Shown: piece after piece, positions 1 through 5,563 of the stretch
How the letters are laid out: every line of letters begins with the position of its first letter
Numbering within the stretch: position 1 is the stretch's first letter
Assembly (NCBI GenBank): GCA_025456105.1
Contig: JALOLG010000247.1
Location: forward strand, 1-5,563
Source: Ilumatobacteraceae bacterium
GTDB lineage: Bacteria > Actinomycetota > Acidimicrobiia > Acidimicrobiales > Ilumatobacteraceae
DNA: 5,563 bases
Reading direction: 5' to 3'
The notes under the pieces: generated by a model
What the model saw: the letters and a program-made list of their open reading frames with translations, nothing else
Told to the model about the DNA's origin: nothing
The model's database searches: none
Translations under genes and position numbers: made by a program

Positions 1-99
1 GTGATGCTGTACGTGGTGCTCCCGGTCACGGCGATCGCGCTCGCAGCACTCGGGTACCGCGTGTGGCGCAACCGCCACACGGCGCCGACCGCCGTCTGA
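1..99 (+). CDS. C-terminal end of a CaCA-family cation antiporter (partial)
   Basis: Frame 1 is open from the window edge to a TGA at 97-99 and encodes 32 residues. These are a hydrophobic helix (MLYVVLPVTAIALAALGY) followed by a basic tail (RVWRNRH). The helix resembles the last helix of the antiporter downstream, which reads TMLYVVVPTTVLALTVAAYR: the MLYVV, P, T, AL and YR positions match at the same spacing. I therefore infer that this is the tail of a second calcium/sodium-type exchanger lying in tandem. The alpha-repeat motifs that would prove the family lie outside the window. The gene stops 20 bases before the probable start of the next gene. The fragment is short, so the assignment rests on similarity to the neighbour and on reading frame alone. 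Confidence 0.7.
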   Translation: MMLYVVLPVTAIALAALGYRVWRNRHTAPTAV

Positions 100-101
100 T
101 C

Positions 102-109
102 GCTACCCT
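102..109 (+). promoter_or_regulatory. Candidate -10 box (GCTACCCT) for a leaderless antiporter transcript
   Basis: GCTACCCT contains the TANNNT core TACCCT at 104-109. It lies in the 20-base gap between the two antiporter genes and ends 10 bases before the GTG at 120. No purine-rich Shine-Dalgarno sequence and no recognisable -35 are seen. In actinobacteria, transcription commonly begins about 6-8 bases after a TANNNT box, which would place the 5' end within a few bases of the GTG. The same arrangement recurs before three other genes in this window. The call is an inference from pattern only. Confidence 0.4.
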
Positions 110-119
110 CGGGCCCGCC

Positions 120-1211
120 GTGGGTGCCGGGACCGTCGTCTTCTTCGTGGTGGGTGTGATCGCGCTCGTCGGCGGTGCCGAGGGGCTCGTGCGGGGCGCC
201 TCCGATCTGGCGACCCGGTTCGGGCTGTCGTCGGTGGTGATCGGGCTCACCGTGGTGGCCTTCGGCACCAGCGCGCCCGAGCTCGCGGTGAGCATCGGTG
301 CCGCGCTCCGCGACGAGATCGACATCGCGATCGGCAACGTGGTCGGCTCCAACATCGCCAACGTGCTGCTGGTGCTCGGCCTGGCAGCGGTGGTCGGTGG
401 CGGGCTCACCGTGGCCCAGCGCATCGTGCGCATCGACGTGCCCATCATGATCGGCGTCTCGGTGCTCGTGTTCGTGCTGGCGCTCGACGGCGAGCTGGGG
501 CGACTGGAGGGCGCGCTGCTCGTGGCGCTGCTGATCGGCTACGTCACCTGGACGGTCCGCAGCGCCCGTCGAGAGCAGGCGCCGGCGATCGAGGCCGAGT
601 ACGAGGAGGCGATCGAGGTCGAGGAGTTCGCCGCCACCGGCCTGGCCACCGAGCTCGGGCTGATCGCCGCGGGGCTCGTCGGGCTGGTGATCGGGTCGCA
701 GCTGCTCGTGTCGGCCGCCACCGACGTGGCCGAGGCGATCGGCGTCAGCGAGCTCGTGATCGGGCTGACGGTGGTCGCCGTCGGCACATCGCTCCCCGAG
801 ATCGCCACCTCGGTGCTCGCCGCCGCGCGCGGGGAGCGCGACATCGCCGTCGGCAACGCCGTCGGGTCGAACATCTTCAACCTGCTCGCCGTGCTCGGCA
901 TCACCGCCGCGGTCTCGCCGTCGCCGCTGCCCGTGGCCGACGGCGCCCTCAACGTCGATCTGCCGGTGATGCTGGCGGCCGCCATCGCGTGCCTGCCGAT
1001 GTTCGCGAACGGCTACGAGCTGAAGCGCTGGGAGGGCGCGGTGTTCGTCACCCTCTACGCGGCGTACGTGGGGTGGCTCGTCCTGGACGCCAACGATCAC
1101 CCCGCCCGCGACGGCTACGTGTGGACGATGCTCTACGTGGTCGTCCCGACGACCGTGCTCGCGCTGACGGTGGCCGCGTACCGGGCGGTGCGTCAGCCCT
1201 CGCCGCCCTGA
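120..1211 (+). CDS. CaCA-family calcium/sodium antiporter (YrbG-like)
   Basis: This 363-residue integral membrane protein has the duplicated alpha-repeats of the Ca2+/cation antiporter superfamily. Alpha-1 has GLTVVAFGTSAPE at residues 42-54 and GNVVGSN at 72-78. Alpha-2 has GLTVVAVGTSLPE at 215-227 and GNAVGSN at 245-251. The GTS-PE acidic residues and the GN-VGSN asparagines are the usual cation-binding positions. The two hydrophobic halves are joined by a charged, strongly acidic loop (about 152-171, including EAEYEEAIEVEE), as expected for an inverted-repeat exchanger. The likely role is export of Ca2+ in exchange for Na+ or H+ across the cytoplasmic membrane; the exact ions cannot be read from sequence. 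The frame is open from a GTG at 63, but that start would overlap the upstream gene and add a polar, non-conserved leader. GTG 120 directly precedes the first helix and follows a TANNNT box. The 3' end overlaps ppgK head-on by 19 bases. It appears to be a tandem paralogue of the gene before it. Confidence 0.9.
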   Translation: MGAGTVVFFVVGVIALVGGAEGLVRGASDLATRFGLSSVVIGLTVVAFGTSAPELAVSIGAALRDEIDIAIGNVVGSNIANVLLVLGLAAVVGGGLTVAQRIVRIDVPIMIGVSVLVFVLALDGELGRLEGALLVALLIGYVTWTVRSARREQAPAIEAEYEEAIEVEEFAATGLATELGLIAAGLVGLVIGSQLLVSAATDVAEAIGVSELVIGLTVVAVGTSLPEIATSVLAAARGERDIAVGNAVGSNIFNLLAVLGITAAVSPSPLPVADGALNVDLPVMLAAAIACLPMFANGYELKRWEGAVFVTLYAAYVGWLVLDANDHPARDGYVWTMLYVVVPTTVLALTVAAYRAVRQPSPP

Positions 1212-1214
1212 CGC
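1190..1214. terminator. Inverted repeat spanning two convergent stop codons; possible bidirectional terminator
   Basis: GCGTCAG at 1190-1196 and CTGACGC at 1208-1214 are perfect reverse complements: a 7-bp stem with an 11-base loop. The antiporter TGA (1209-1211) lies in one arm, and the ppgK stop (TCA on this strand, 1193-1195) lies in the other. Because the repeat is symmetrical, RNA from either strand could form the same hairpin at the end of its own gene. There is no T-run on either side, so it is not a classical intrinsic terminator. U-less hairpins have been proposed to act as terminators in actinobacteria, but this is unproven here. Confidence 0.4.
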
Positions 1215-1948
1215 GAGGCCAGCGCGGCGCCGACGATGCCGGCGTTGTTGGCCATCGCGGCGGGCACGACCTCGACGTCGACGGTGAGCCGCGGCACCCA
1301 CTTGTCGGCCTGCTTGCTCGCACCACCGCCGACGATGATCAGGTCGGGCGAGAGCAGCATCACGAGCCGGCCGAGGTAGTGATCGACGCGCTTGGCCCAC
1401 TTGGCCCACGAGAGGTGATCGCGCCGGCGGGCGCTCGCCGCTGCGCGGTCCTCGGCGTCGCACCCGTCGATCTCGATGTGGCCCAGCTCGGTGTTGGGCA
1501 CGAGGTGACCGTCGACGAACAGCGCGGAGCCGATGCCGGTGCCGAACGTGAGCACCAGCACCACACCGGCTCGGCCCACGCCGGCGCCGAACCGCATCTC
1601 GGCGATGCCCGCAGCGTCGGCGTCGTTGAGCACGATCGCCCGGTGACCGAGCGCCTCGCCGAACAGCGCCGCCGCGTCGACGTCGATCCAGCTGGCGTCG
1701 ATGTTGGCTGCGCTGCGGATGACGCCGTGCCGCACGATGGTGGGCATCGCCACGCCGACGTTGCCGTACCAGCGCAGCGTGTCGACCAGCTCGCGGGCCA
1801 CCTCGGCCATCGCGGCGGGCGTCGACGGCTGCGGCGTGTCGATCCGCACCCGGTCGGACAGCAGCTCGCCGGTGCGGGTGTCGACGCGCGCGGCCTTCAT
1901 GCCGGTGCCGCCGATGTCGATGCCGAGTGCGACGTGGCCATGGCTCAC
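1193..1948 (-). CDS. ppgK: Polyphosphate glucokinase (ROK family)
   Basis: This cytoplasmic sugar kinase phosphorylates glucose to glucose-6-phosphate using inorganic polyphosphate (often also ATP), and so links phosphate storage to glycolysis. The 251-residue product has the ROK/ASKHA core: phosphate-1 loop DIGGTGMK (11-18), catalytic region LNDADAAG (107-114, probable catalytic Asp109), phosphate-2 loop [10 protein letters not shown] (133-142), NTELGHIE (152-159) and adenosine-region [13 protein letters not shown] (207-219). TPQPSTP (38-44), SWAKWAK (180-186) and [16 protein letters not shown] (227-242) closely match remembered mycobacterial PpgK. As in other PpgK proteins, the cysteine-rich zinc motif of typical ROK members is missing. 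The length is near the family norm. The start is GTG 1948, just before the first beta strand. It lies 17 bases after the menJ stop, with no clear Shine-Dalgarno but a TANNNT box 8 bases away. It is the last gene of the minus-strand run and converges on the antiporter. Confidence 0.95.
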   Translation of the reverse strand: MSHGHVALGIDIGGTGMKAARVDTRTGELLSDRVRIDTPQPSTPAAMAEVARELVDTLRWYGNVGVAMPTIVRHGVIRSAANIDASWIDVDAAALFGEALGHRAIVLNDADAAGIAEMRFGAGVGRAGVVLVLTFGTGIGSALFVDGHLVPNTELGHIEIDGCDAEDRAAASARRRDHLSWAKWAKRVDHYLGRLVMLLSPDLIIVGGGASKQADKWVPRLTVDVEVVPAAMANNAGIVGAALASRQGGEG

Positions 1949-1956
1949 GTCCGGTG

Positions 1957-1964
1957 AACGTAGC
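1957..1964 (-). promoter_or_regulatory. Candidate -10 box (GCTACGTT) before ppgK
   Basis: Read on the minus strand, GCTACGTT carries the TANNNT core TACGTT (1962 down to 1957), 8 bases before the GTG start of ppgK. It sits inside the 17-base menJ-ppgK gap. The spacing would give a leaderless or almost leaderless mRNA. ppgK could thus be transcribed on its own as well as by read-through from menJ. No -35 or ribosome binding site was recognised. Confidence 0.4.
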
Positions 1965-1965
1965 G

Positions 1966-3186
1966 TCAGGCGGCGGCCCGGGTGCGCCGCAGGAGCGGAT
2001 CCGCAGCCGCCAACCCCCGGTCCGCGACCGTGAGCACCCGGCCGGCGGCGCCGGGCGTGTCGGAGTCGACGAGGTTGCCCATCACCTGGAGCGTGATGTT
2101 GGCGATGGCCTGGGTGCCGACGGCGACCCGCAGCCCGCTGCGCAGGATCCAGGGGTGGCCGATGAGGAAGGCGAACCGGCGACCCGTGCGGAGGAACTCG
2201 TCGAAGCGCGCCCCCACCTGGCGGTCGTACTCGGCCGGCGCCGACGTCGGGTCGGCGAGGAAGAGGTCGGCGGCGAGCATGCCCGACTCGAGGCCGTAGT
2301 CGATGCCCTCGCCGTTCATGGGGTTGACGAGGCCGGCGGCGTCACCGACCGCCACCCATCCCCTCCCGTGGCGGCGCACGGTGCTCATCGGGAGCCGCCA
2401 CGCCCGCGGCCGGTCGAGGTAGGGCCCCACCGACCACGCGTCGCGCACGACGTCGCGGTAGGCGTCGAGGAGCGTGTTCAGGTTGAGCGCCTTGAAGCCC
2501 TTCATGGTCGACAGGGCGCCGACACCGATGTTGACCGTGCCGTCGCCCGCCGGGAACATCCAGCCGTAGCCGGGCACGGCCACGCCGCTGGGGTCGCGCA
2601 GTGTCAGGCAGGCCTCGAGGTGGCGGTCGGTGTGGCGCGGGCTCTCGACGTAGGCGCGGATCGCGAGCCCGAAGGGCTCGTCGGCCACCCGCTCGGCGCC
2701 GAGCAGCCGAGCGGCACGGCCGGGCGCCCCGGCCGCGAGCACCACGAGGTCGGCATCGATGCGCTCACCCCCCGCCTCCACACCGGTGACGGCGCCGTCG
2801 TCGTCCACGACCGGGAGGCCCTCGGTCTGCCAGCGCAGCTCGGCGCCGGCCGCCGCGGCGGCGTCGATCAGGGCGGCGTCGAGGCGCCGCCGCGGCCACA
2901 CCGCGCCGTGCGCCGGGAAGCGCCCACCGCCGGGCCACGGGAGCTCGCGCACCTGGCGGCCGGCGATCATCCGCAGGCCGTCGATGCGGTGGGCGTCGTC
3001 GAGCGGGATGGCCAGCTCGTCGAGCGCAGCGACCGCACGCGGGGTGAGGCCGTCGCCGCAGACCTTGTCGCGACCGTACGGCGCCTGATCGACCACCAGC
3101 ACCGAGGCACCACCGCGCGCCGCCCGGATGGCGGTGGCGGCACCGGCCGGGCCGGCCCCGATGACCACGACGTCGTACCTGCTCAT
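1966..3186 (-). CDS. menJ: Geranylgeranyl reductase-family FAD protein, probable menaquinone reductase MenJ
   Basis: This FAD-dependent reductase, 406 residues long, probably saturates one isoprene unit of the menaquinone side chain at the membrane, as mycobacterial MenJ does. Visible features are the Rossmann dinucleotide loop GAGPAG (10-15), the family signature DKVCGDGLTPRAV (40-52), GYGWMFPAGDGTVNIGVGA (207-225), the second FAD-contact motif GDAAGLVNP (281-289) and NGEGIDYGLESG (291-302). These blocks, the tail region VMGNLVDSD (368-376) and the total length agree with remembered mycobacterial MenJ. A geranylgeranyl-lipid or other polyprenyl reductase remains possible, since the family members share these motifs. 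ATG 3186 was chosen because it lies just before the first strand and follows a G-run. A GTG at 3267 overlaps the chorismate mutase stop as GTGA and would add 27 residues. However, 7 of those 27 codons end in A or T, unlike the surrounding genes, and the added residues look non-conserved. Confidence 0.85.
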   Translation of the reverse strand: MSRYDVVVIGAGPAGAATAIRAARGGASVLVVDQAPYGRDKVCGDGLTPRAVAALDELAIPLDDAHRIDGLRMIAGRQVRELPWPGGGRFPAHGAVWPRRRLDAALIDAAAAAGAELRWQTEGLPVVDDDGAVTGVEAGGERIDADLVVLAAGAPGRAARLLGAERVADEPFGLAIRAYVESPRHTDRHLEACLTLRDPSGVAVPGYGWMFPAGDGTVNIGVGALSTMKGFKALNLNTLLDAYRDVVRDAWSVGPYLDRPRAWRLPMSTVRRHGRGWVAVGDAAGLVNPMNGEGIDYGLESGMLAADLFLADPTSAPAEYDRQVGARFDEFLRTGRRFAFLIGHPWILRSGLRVAVGTQAIANITLQVMGNLVDSDTPGAAGRVLTVADRGLAAADPLLRRTRAAA

Positions 3187-3190
3187 GCGA

Positions 3191-3195
3191 CCCCC
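3191..3195 (-). promoter_or_regulatory. Probable ribosome binding site of menJ
   Basis: On the minus strand GGGGG ends 4 bases before the ATG at 3186, a workable if imperfect Shine-Dalgarno position. It supports the internal ATG over the GTG at 3267. No TANNNT box exists anywhere in the 77 bases before this ATG, so menJ is probably translated from a longer transcript that begins upstream. Confidence 0.4.
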
Positions 3196-3220
3196 ATGAT
3201 CACGGCTCCGCACGCCGCCT

Positions 3221-3258
3221 CGCCCCTCGGGCGCTGTGATTTCCGTCCCGTCGGACGG
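3221..3258 (-). repeat. Two consecutive hairpins in the chorismate mutase-menJ gap
   Basis: The 77-base gap 3187-3263 holds two inverted repeats. CCGTCC (3243-3248) pairs with GGACGG (3253-3258) around a 4-base loop. CGCCC (3221-3225) pairs with GGGCG (3229-3233) around a 3-base loop. In the minus-strand transcript the first hairpin begins 5 bases after the chorismate mutase stop codon. No T-run follows either stem. They might attenuate transcription or protect a 3' end between the two genes, or be chance structure in GC-rich DNA. Confidence 0.35.
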
Positions 3259-3263
3259 CACGG

Positions 3264-3563
3264 TCACGAGGCGCCGTCGGCGATCTGCTGGTGGTGCCGG
3301 ATCACCTGGGCGACGATGAACCGCAGGAACTGCTCGGTGAACGCCGGGTCGAGGCCCGATTCCACGGCCAGGGCGCGCAGGCGCGCGATCTGGGCCGCCT
3401 CGCGGTCGGGGTCGGCGGCGGGGAGGCCGTGGGCGGCCTTGAACTCGCCGACCGCCTGGGTGATCTTGAACCGCTCGGCGAGCAGGTGCACGAGCGCGGC
3501 GTCGATGTTGTCGATGCTGGCCCGGTAGCGGGCGAGCTGCTCGGGGGTGGCGTCGGCCGACAT
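3264..3563 (-). CDS. Monofunctional chorismate mutase, AroQ fold
   Basis: This 99-residue all-helical enzyme converts chorismate to prephenate, the committed step to phenylalanine and tyrosine. It is a CM_2-type (AroQ) domain with no fused dehydratase, dehydrogenase or DAHP synthase and no signal peptide, so it should act in the cytoplasm as a dimer. The expected pattern is visible: YRASIDNIDAALVHLLAERF (13-32) with Arg14 and Arg31, Lys42, and Asp51 with Arg54-Glu55 in the DPDRE segment. The last helix, FLRFIVAQVIRHHQQI (79-94), supplies the final active-site side. The SIDNIDAAL and VIRHHQ wording resembles the monofunctional clade best known from alphaproteobacteria and some actinobacteria (remembered, not searched). 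In that clade the residue matching E. coli Gln88 is changed, and here the exact counterpart (His91 or Gln92) is uncertain. The ATG start lies 13 bases after the prmC stop with no Shine-Dalgarno. Its stop overlaps a GTG of the menJ frame. Confidence 0.9.
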   Translation of the reverse strand: MSADATPEQLARYRASIDNIDAALVHLLAERFKITQAVGEFKAAHGLPAADPDREAAQIARLRALAVESGLDPAFTEQFLRFIVAQVIRHHQQIADGAS

Positions 3564-3573
3564 GGTGGCGGCG

Positions 3574-3579
3574 ACGCTA
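3574..3579 (-). promoter_or_regulatory. Candidate -10 box (TAGCGT) before chorismate mutase, made from the prmC stop codon
   Basis: TAGCGT on the minus strand ends 10 bases before the ATG at 3563. Its TAG is the prmC stop codon (3579-3577). This would allow the chorismate mutase to start its own leaderless message inside the prfA-prmC transcript. There is no Shine-Dalgarno in the 13-base gap, which favours this reading over ordinary re-initiation. The call is inference from spacing and from recurrence elsewhere in the window. Confidence 0.35.
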
Positions 3580-4432
3580 GTGGGAGGGGGCTCGCCCCAC
3601 GGCGACGCGATCGCGGCCGGTGAGGTCGGGCAGGACCGCGACGTCGACGAGCCCACCCGACGCGAGGAGCTCGAGCACGGCCGGGCCCTGATCGGCGCCG
3701 ACCTCGAGCACCAGCGAGCCGCCCGGGCGGAGGTGCTCGAGTGCACCACCCGCGAGCACCCGGACGGCGTCGAGGCCGTCGCGGCCGCCGAACAGCGCCA
3801 CCGACGGCTCCCACTCGCGCACCGCCGGTTCGAGGTCGGGCGACTCGTCGGCGACGTACGGCGGGTTCGACACGATCACGTCGAAGGGCTGGCCGACGGG
3901 GAGCGCCTCGAACCAGCTGCCCGGGGCGGCGCGCACGTTGCGCGCGGCCGAGTCCGGCGAGGTTGGATCGGGCGACGTCGAGCGCGTCGGCGTCGACGTC
4001 GGTGATCCACACCTCGGTGCCCTCGAGCGGCAGCTCGGCCGCCAGCGAGAGCCCGATCGCGCCCGACCCCGTGCCGAGGTCGGCACACCGCACCGCTCCC
4101 TGCTCGCGCCAGCGCGCCCGGGCACGATCGATCGCCTCGCCCGCCACCACCTCGGTCTCGGGGCGCGGGATGAGGACGCGATGGTCGACGGCGAGCTCGA
4201 CGTGGCGGAACGACCACCGACCCAGCACGTACTGGAGCGGCTCCCCGGAGCGCACCCTGGCCACCATTGCGTCGAGGTGGGCCACCATCCGCTCGTTGGC
4301 CGGCTCGTCGAGCGCCGCCACGAAGTCGTCGCCGTCGAGCGCCACGGCCACCTCGCAGATCCATCGCGCGACCACGCGGTCGTCGAGGACCTCGGCCGTG
4401 GTGCGCCAGAGCTCGCGGATGGTGGTGCTCAC
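3577..4432 (-). pseudogene. prmC: Release factor glutamine methyltransferase PrmC, interrupted by a one-base frameshift
   Basis: PrmC (HemK) transfers a methyl group from S-adenosylmethionine to the glutamine of the GGQ motif in release factors RF1 and RF2. The N-terminal 162 codons, from GTG 4432, hold the helical substrate-binding domain, the hallmark FRHVELAVDHRVLIPRPETE (75-94) and the SAM loop ADLGTGSGAIGLSLA (117-131). They continue to SNLAGLG (156-162). The rest is in another frame, from about 3945 to a TAG at 3577: ARNVRAAPGSWFEAL, then the catalytic NPPY (189-192 after correction), LRPGGSLVLEVG and a normal C-terminus. Omitting one C at 3946 or 3947 joins the two parts into 284 residues, within the usual PrmC length. 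Uncorrected, the first frame runs on without NPPY to a stop at 3302, over the chorismate mutase gene. Both halves are well conserved, so a sequencing or assembly error, or a very recent mutation, is more likely than an old pseudogene. The start overlaps the prfA stop as GTGA. Confidence 0.9.
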
Positions 4433-5520
4433 GAGGCGTCCCCGGCCAGCTGGCGACTGCGCTCGTCGGCCGCGAGCGCGTCGACGACGAGGTCGAGGTC
4501 GCCCGCGAGCACGTCGGCCAGCCGGTACACGGTGAGGCCGATGCGGTGGTCGGTGACGCGGTTCTCCTTCACGTTGTAGGTGCGGATCTTCTCGCTCCGC
4601 CCGCCGCCACCCACCTGCGCACGCCGATCGGCGGCGACGGCGGCGTGCTGCTCGGCCTCGGCCCGCTCGTGGAGCCGGGCCCGCAGGACCTGCATCGCAC
4701 GGGCGCGGTTCTGGAGCTGGCTGCGCTCGTCCTGCATGGTGACCACGATGCCCGTGGGCAGGTGGGTGATCCGCACGGCCGAGTCGGTGGTGTTCACGCT
4801 CTGCCCACCGGCGCCCTGCGAGCGGTACACGTCGACCTGCAGGTCGCGCTCGTCGACGCTGACCTCGACCTCGTCGTACTCGGGGAGCACCGCCACGGTG
4901 GCCGACGAGGTGTGGATGCGGCCCTGGCTCTCGGTGACCGGCACGCGCTGCACGCGGTGGGGACCGCCTTCGTACTTGAGGCGCCGCCACGCGTCGGGGC
5001 CCGACACCACGAACGTCACCTGGTTCACACCGCCCAGGTCGCTGCGGTCGAGCGACAGCGTCTCCACGGTCCAGCCGTGGCGCTGGGCGTACGCCAGGTA
5101 CATCGCATGGAGGTCGCCGGCGAACAGGTTGGCCTCCTCGCCGCCCTCGGCGCCGCGGATCTCGACGATCACCGACCGACCGGCGTCGGGGTCGGGCGGC
5201 ACCAGCAGCTCGCGCACGTCGTCGGCGAGCCGGGCGACGTCGGCGAGCGCCTCGGTGCGCTCGTGCTCGAGCTCGGCGCGCTCGTCGCCCTGGAGGCCCT
5301 CGAGCAGCTCGGCGGCCGCGTCGGCGTCGGCCCGGCGCCGGCGCAGGCGCTCGATCGCTGCGACCAGCGGCTCGAGCTCGCGGTAGCGCGCGGTGACGGT
5401 GCGGAGCCGGCGTGGATCCTCCCCCAGCGACCCGTCGGCGAGCTGGACCTCGAGGTCGCGGAGCTCCTGCTCGGCCGCGTCGAGCCGGGCGGCGATGCGC
5501 GGGTCGACGGTGGGATCCAT
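4429..5520 (-). CDS. prfA: Peptide chain release factor 1 (RF1)
   Basis: RF1 recognises UAA and UAG in the ribosomal A site and triggers peptide release. The 363-residue product matches the family length of about 360. The N-terminal third is a charged helical domain rich in Arg, Glu and Ala. It is followed by the conserved [18 protein letters not shown] (120-137). The codon-recognition loop reads [14 protein letters not shown] (192-205): the PVT tripeptide (194-196) is the P-x-T type of RF1, whereas RF2 has SPF, so this is RF1 and not RF2. The catalytic GGQ lies at 238-240 in [18 protein letters not shown], the peptidyl-transferase-centre loop whose glutamine is methylated by PrmC. The C-terminal domain carries [19 protein letters not shown] (308-326), also typical. 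ATG 5520 was chosen: it is preceded by a TANNNT box at 9 bases and a convincing Shine-Dalgarno is absent. The gene overlaps prmC by 4 bases. No internal stop or frameshift is seen. Confidence 0.97.
   Translation of the reverse strand: MDPTVDPRIAARLDAAEQELRDLEVQLADGSLGEDPRRLRTVTARYRELEPLVAAIERLRRRRADADAAAELLEGLQGDERAELEHERTEALADVARLADDVRELLVPPDPDAGRSVIVEIRGAEGGEEANLFAGDLHAMYLAYAQRHGWTVETLSLDRSDLGGVNQVTFVVSGPDAWRRLKYEGGPHRVQRVPVTESQGRIHTSSATVAVLPEYDEVEVSVDERDLQVDVYRSQGAGGQSVNTTDSAVRITHLPTGIVVTMQDERSQLQNRARAMQVLRARLHERAEAEQHAAVAADRRAQVGGGGRSEKIRTYNVKENRVTDHRIGLTVYRLADVLAGDLDLVVDALAADERSRQLAGDAS
4439..4443 (-). promoter_or_regulatory. Probable ribosome binding site of prmC, inside the end of prfA
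   Basis: GGGGA on the minus strand ends 6 bases before the GTG at 4432, which itself overlaps the prfA TGA (GTGA, 4432-4429). This decides the prmC start and suggests translational coupling of the methyltransferase to its substrate's gene. Confidence 0.5.
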
Positions 5521-5529
5521 GGCCCCGGC

Positions 5530-5535
5530 AGGCTA
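5530..5535 (-). promoter_or_regulatory. Candidate -10 box (TAGCCT) before prfA
   Basis: TAGCCT on the minus strand, preceded by GG, ends 9 bases before the prfA ATG at 5520. A CGGGG stretch lies between, but only two bases from the ATG, too near to act well as a Shine-Dalgarno. A leaderless transcript is therefore the simpler reading. No -35 is recognisable in the bases left before the window edge. The remaining bases, 5536-5563, show nothing else. Confidence 0.4.
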
Positions 5536-5563
5536 CCCCTCGGCCGCTCCGTCCCGATCCTGC

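Noticed and set aside
63..119. An upstream GTG start for the complete antiporter.
   Set aside because: It would overlap the preceding gene by 37 bases and add a polar leader not expected before the first helix. GTG 120 fits the family and the spacing to the TANNNT box.
989..1957. A long plus-strand open frame opposite ppgK, and similar long frames opposite menJ and prfA.
   Set aside because: They are low-complexity, Arg/Ala/His/Asp-rich translations with no domain, lying antisense to well-recognised genes. They are shadows caused by scarce stop codons.
3184..3198. A four-codon ORF (ATG GGG GTC GCA TGA) overlapping the menJ ATG as ATGA.
   Set aside because: It is too short to support as a gene, and the G-run it contains is better explained as the menJ ribosome binding site.
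3561..3572. GCCGCCACCATG before chorismate mutase equals the vertebrate Kozak consensus.
   Set aside because: This is coincidence in GC-rich bacterial DNA. All neighbours are bacterial housekeeping genes with no sign of a cloning vector.
3937..3961. Programmed +1 frameshifting in prmC, by analogy with the RF2 gene.
   Set aside because: There is no in-frame stop, no slow codon of the CTT-TGA kind and no Shine-Dalgarno-like stimulator at the junction. The two tRNA pairings at GGC-C would not match well. Error or mutation is simpler.
3302..4432. A single long open frame running from the prmC start through the chorismate mutase gene (376 codons).
   Set aside because: After about 3946 the translation becomes an Arg/Pro/Ser-rich shadow with no PrmC motifs, while NPPY and the true C-terminus lie in another frame. 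The lack of stops is an effect of high GC content.

Overview
The window comes from a very GC-rich chromosome. A polyphosphate glucokinase and a MenJ-like menaquinone reductase, together with candidate -10 boxes placed almost on top of start codons (leaderless style), point to an actinobacterium. A deep lineage such as Acidimicrobiia is possible, but that is inference. No mobile element, CRISPR array, tRNA or rRNA was seen. Coding density is close to complete, and no gene-free stretch exceeds about 80 bases.

Plus strand, left side (1-1211): the C-terminal end of one CaCA-type cation antiporter is followed after 20 bases by a complete second CaCA antiporter. The two C-termini are visibly related, so this looks like a tandem paralogous pair.

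Minus strand (5520 down to 1193): a five-gene run in one direction, in the order prfA (release factor 1), prmC (release factor glutamine methyltransferase), a short AroQ-fold chorismate mutase, a menJ-like FAD reductase and ppgK (polyphosphate glucokinase). prfA and prmC are joined by a GTGA stop/start overlap and work together, because PrmC methylates the glutamine of the RF1 GGQ motif. Chorismate mutase draws on chorismate for Phe/Tyr, while MenJ acts on menaquinone, which is also made from chorismate. ppgK uses polyphosphate to phosphorylate glucose. Except at prfA-prmC, the co-orientation suggests but does not prove an operon, because candidate promoters sit directly before the chorismate mutase and ppgK.

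The main anomalies are as follows. prmC is split over two reading frames by a one-base shift near 3946, between its SAM-binding motif and its NPPY catalytic motif. A TANNNT box sits 8-10 bases before four of the six visible start codons. The ppgK and antiporter genes converge with a 19-base overlap inside a perfect 7-bp inverted repeat that contains both stop codons. Two hairpins lie between the chorismate mutase and menJ. I do not see a wholly new system here. The window is mostly housekeeping genes with interesting expression architecture.
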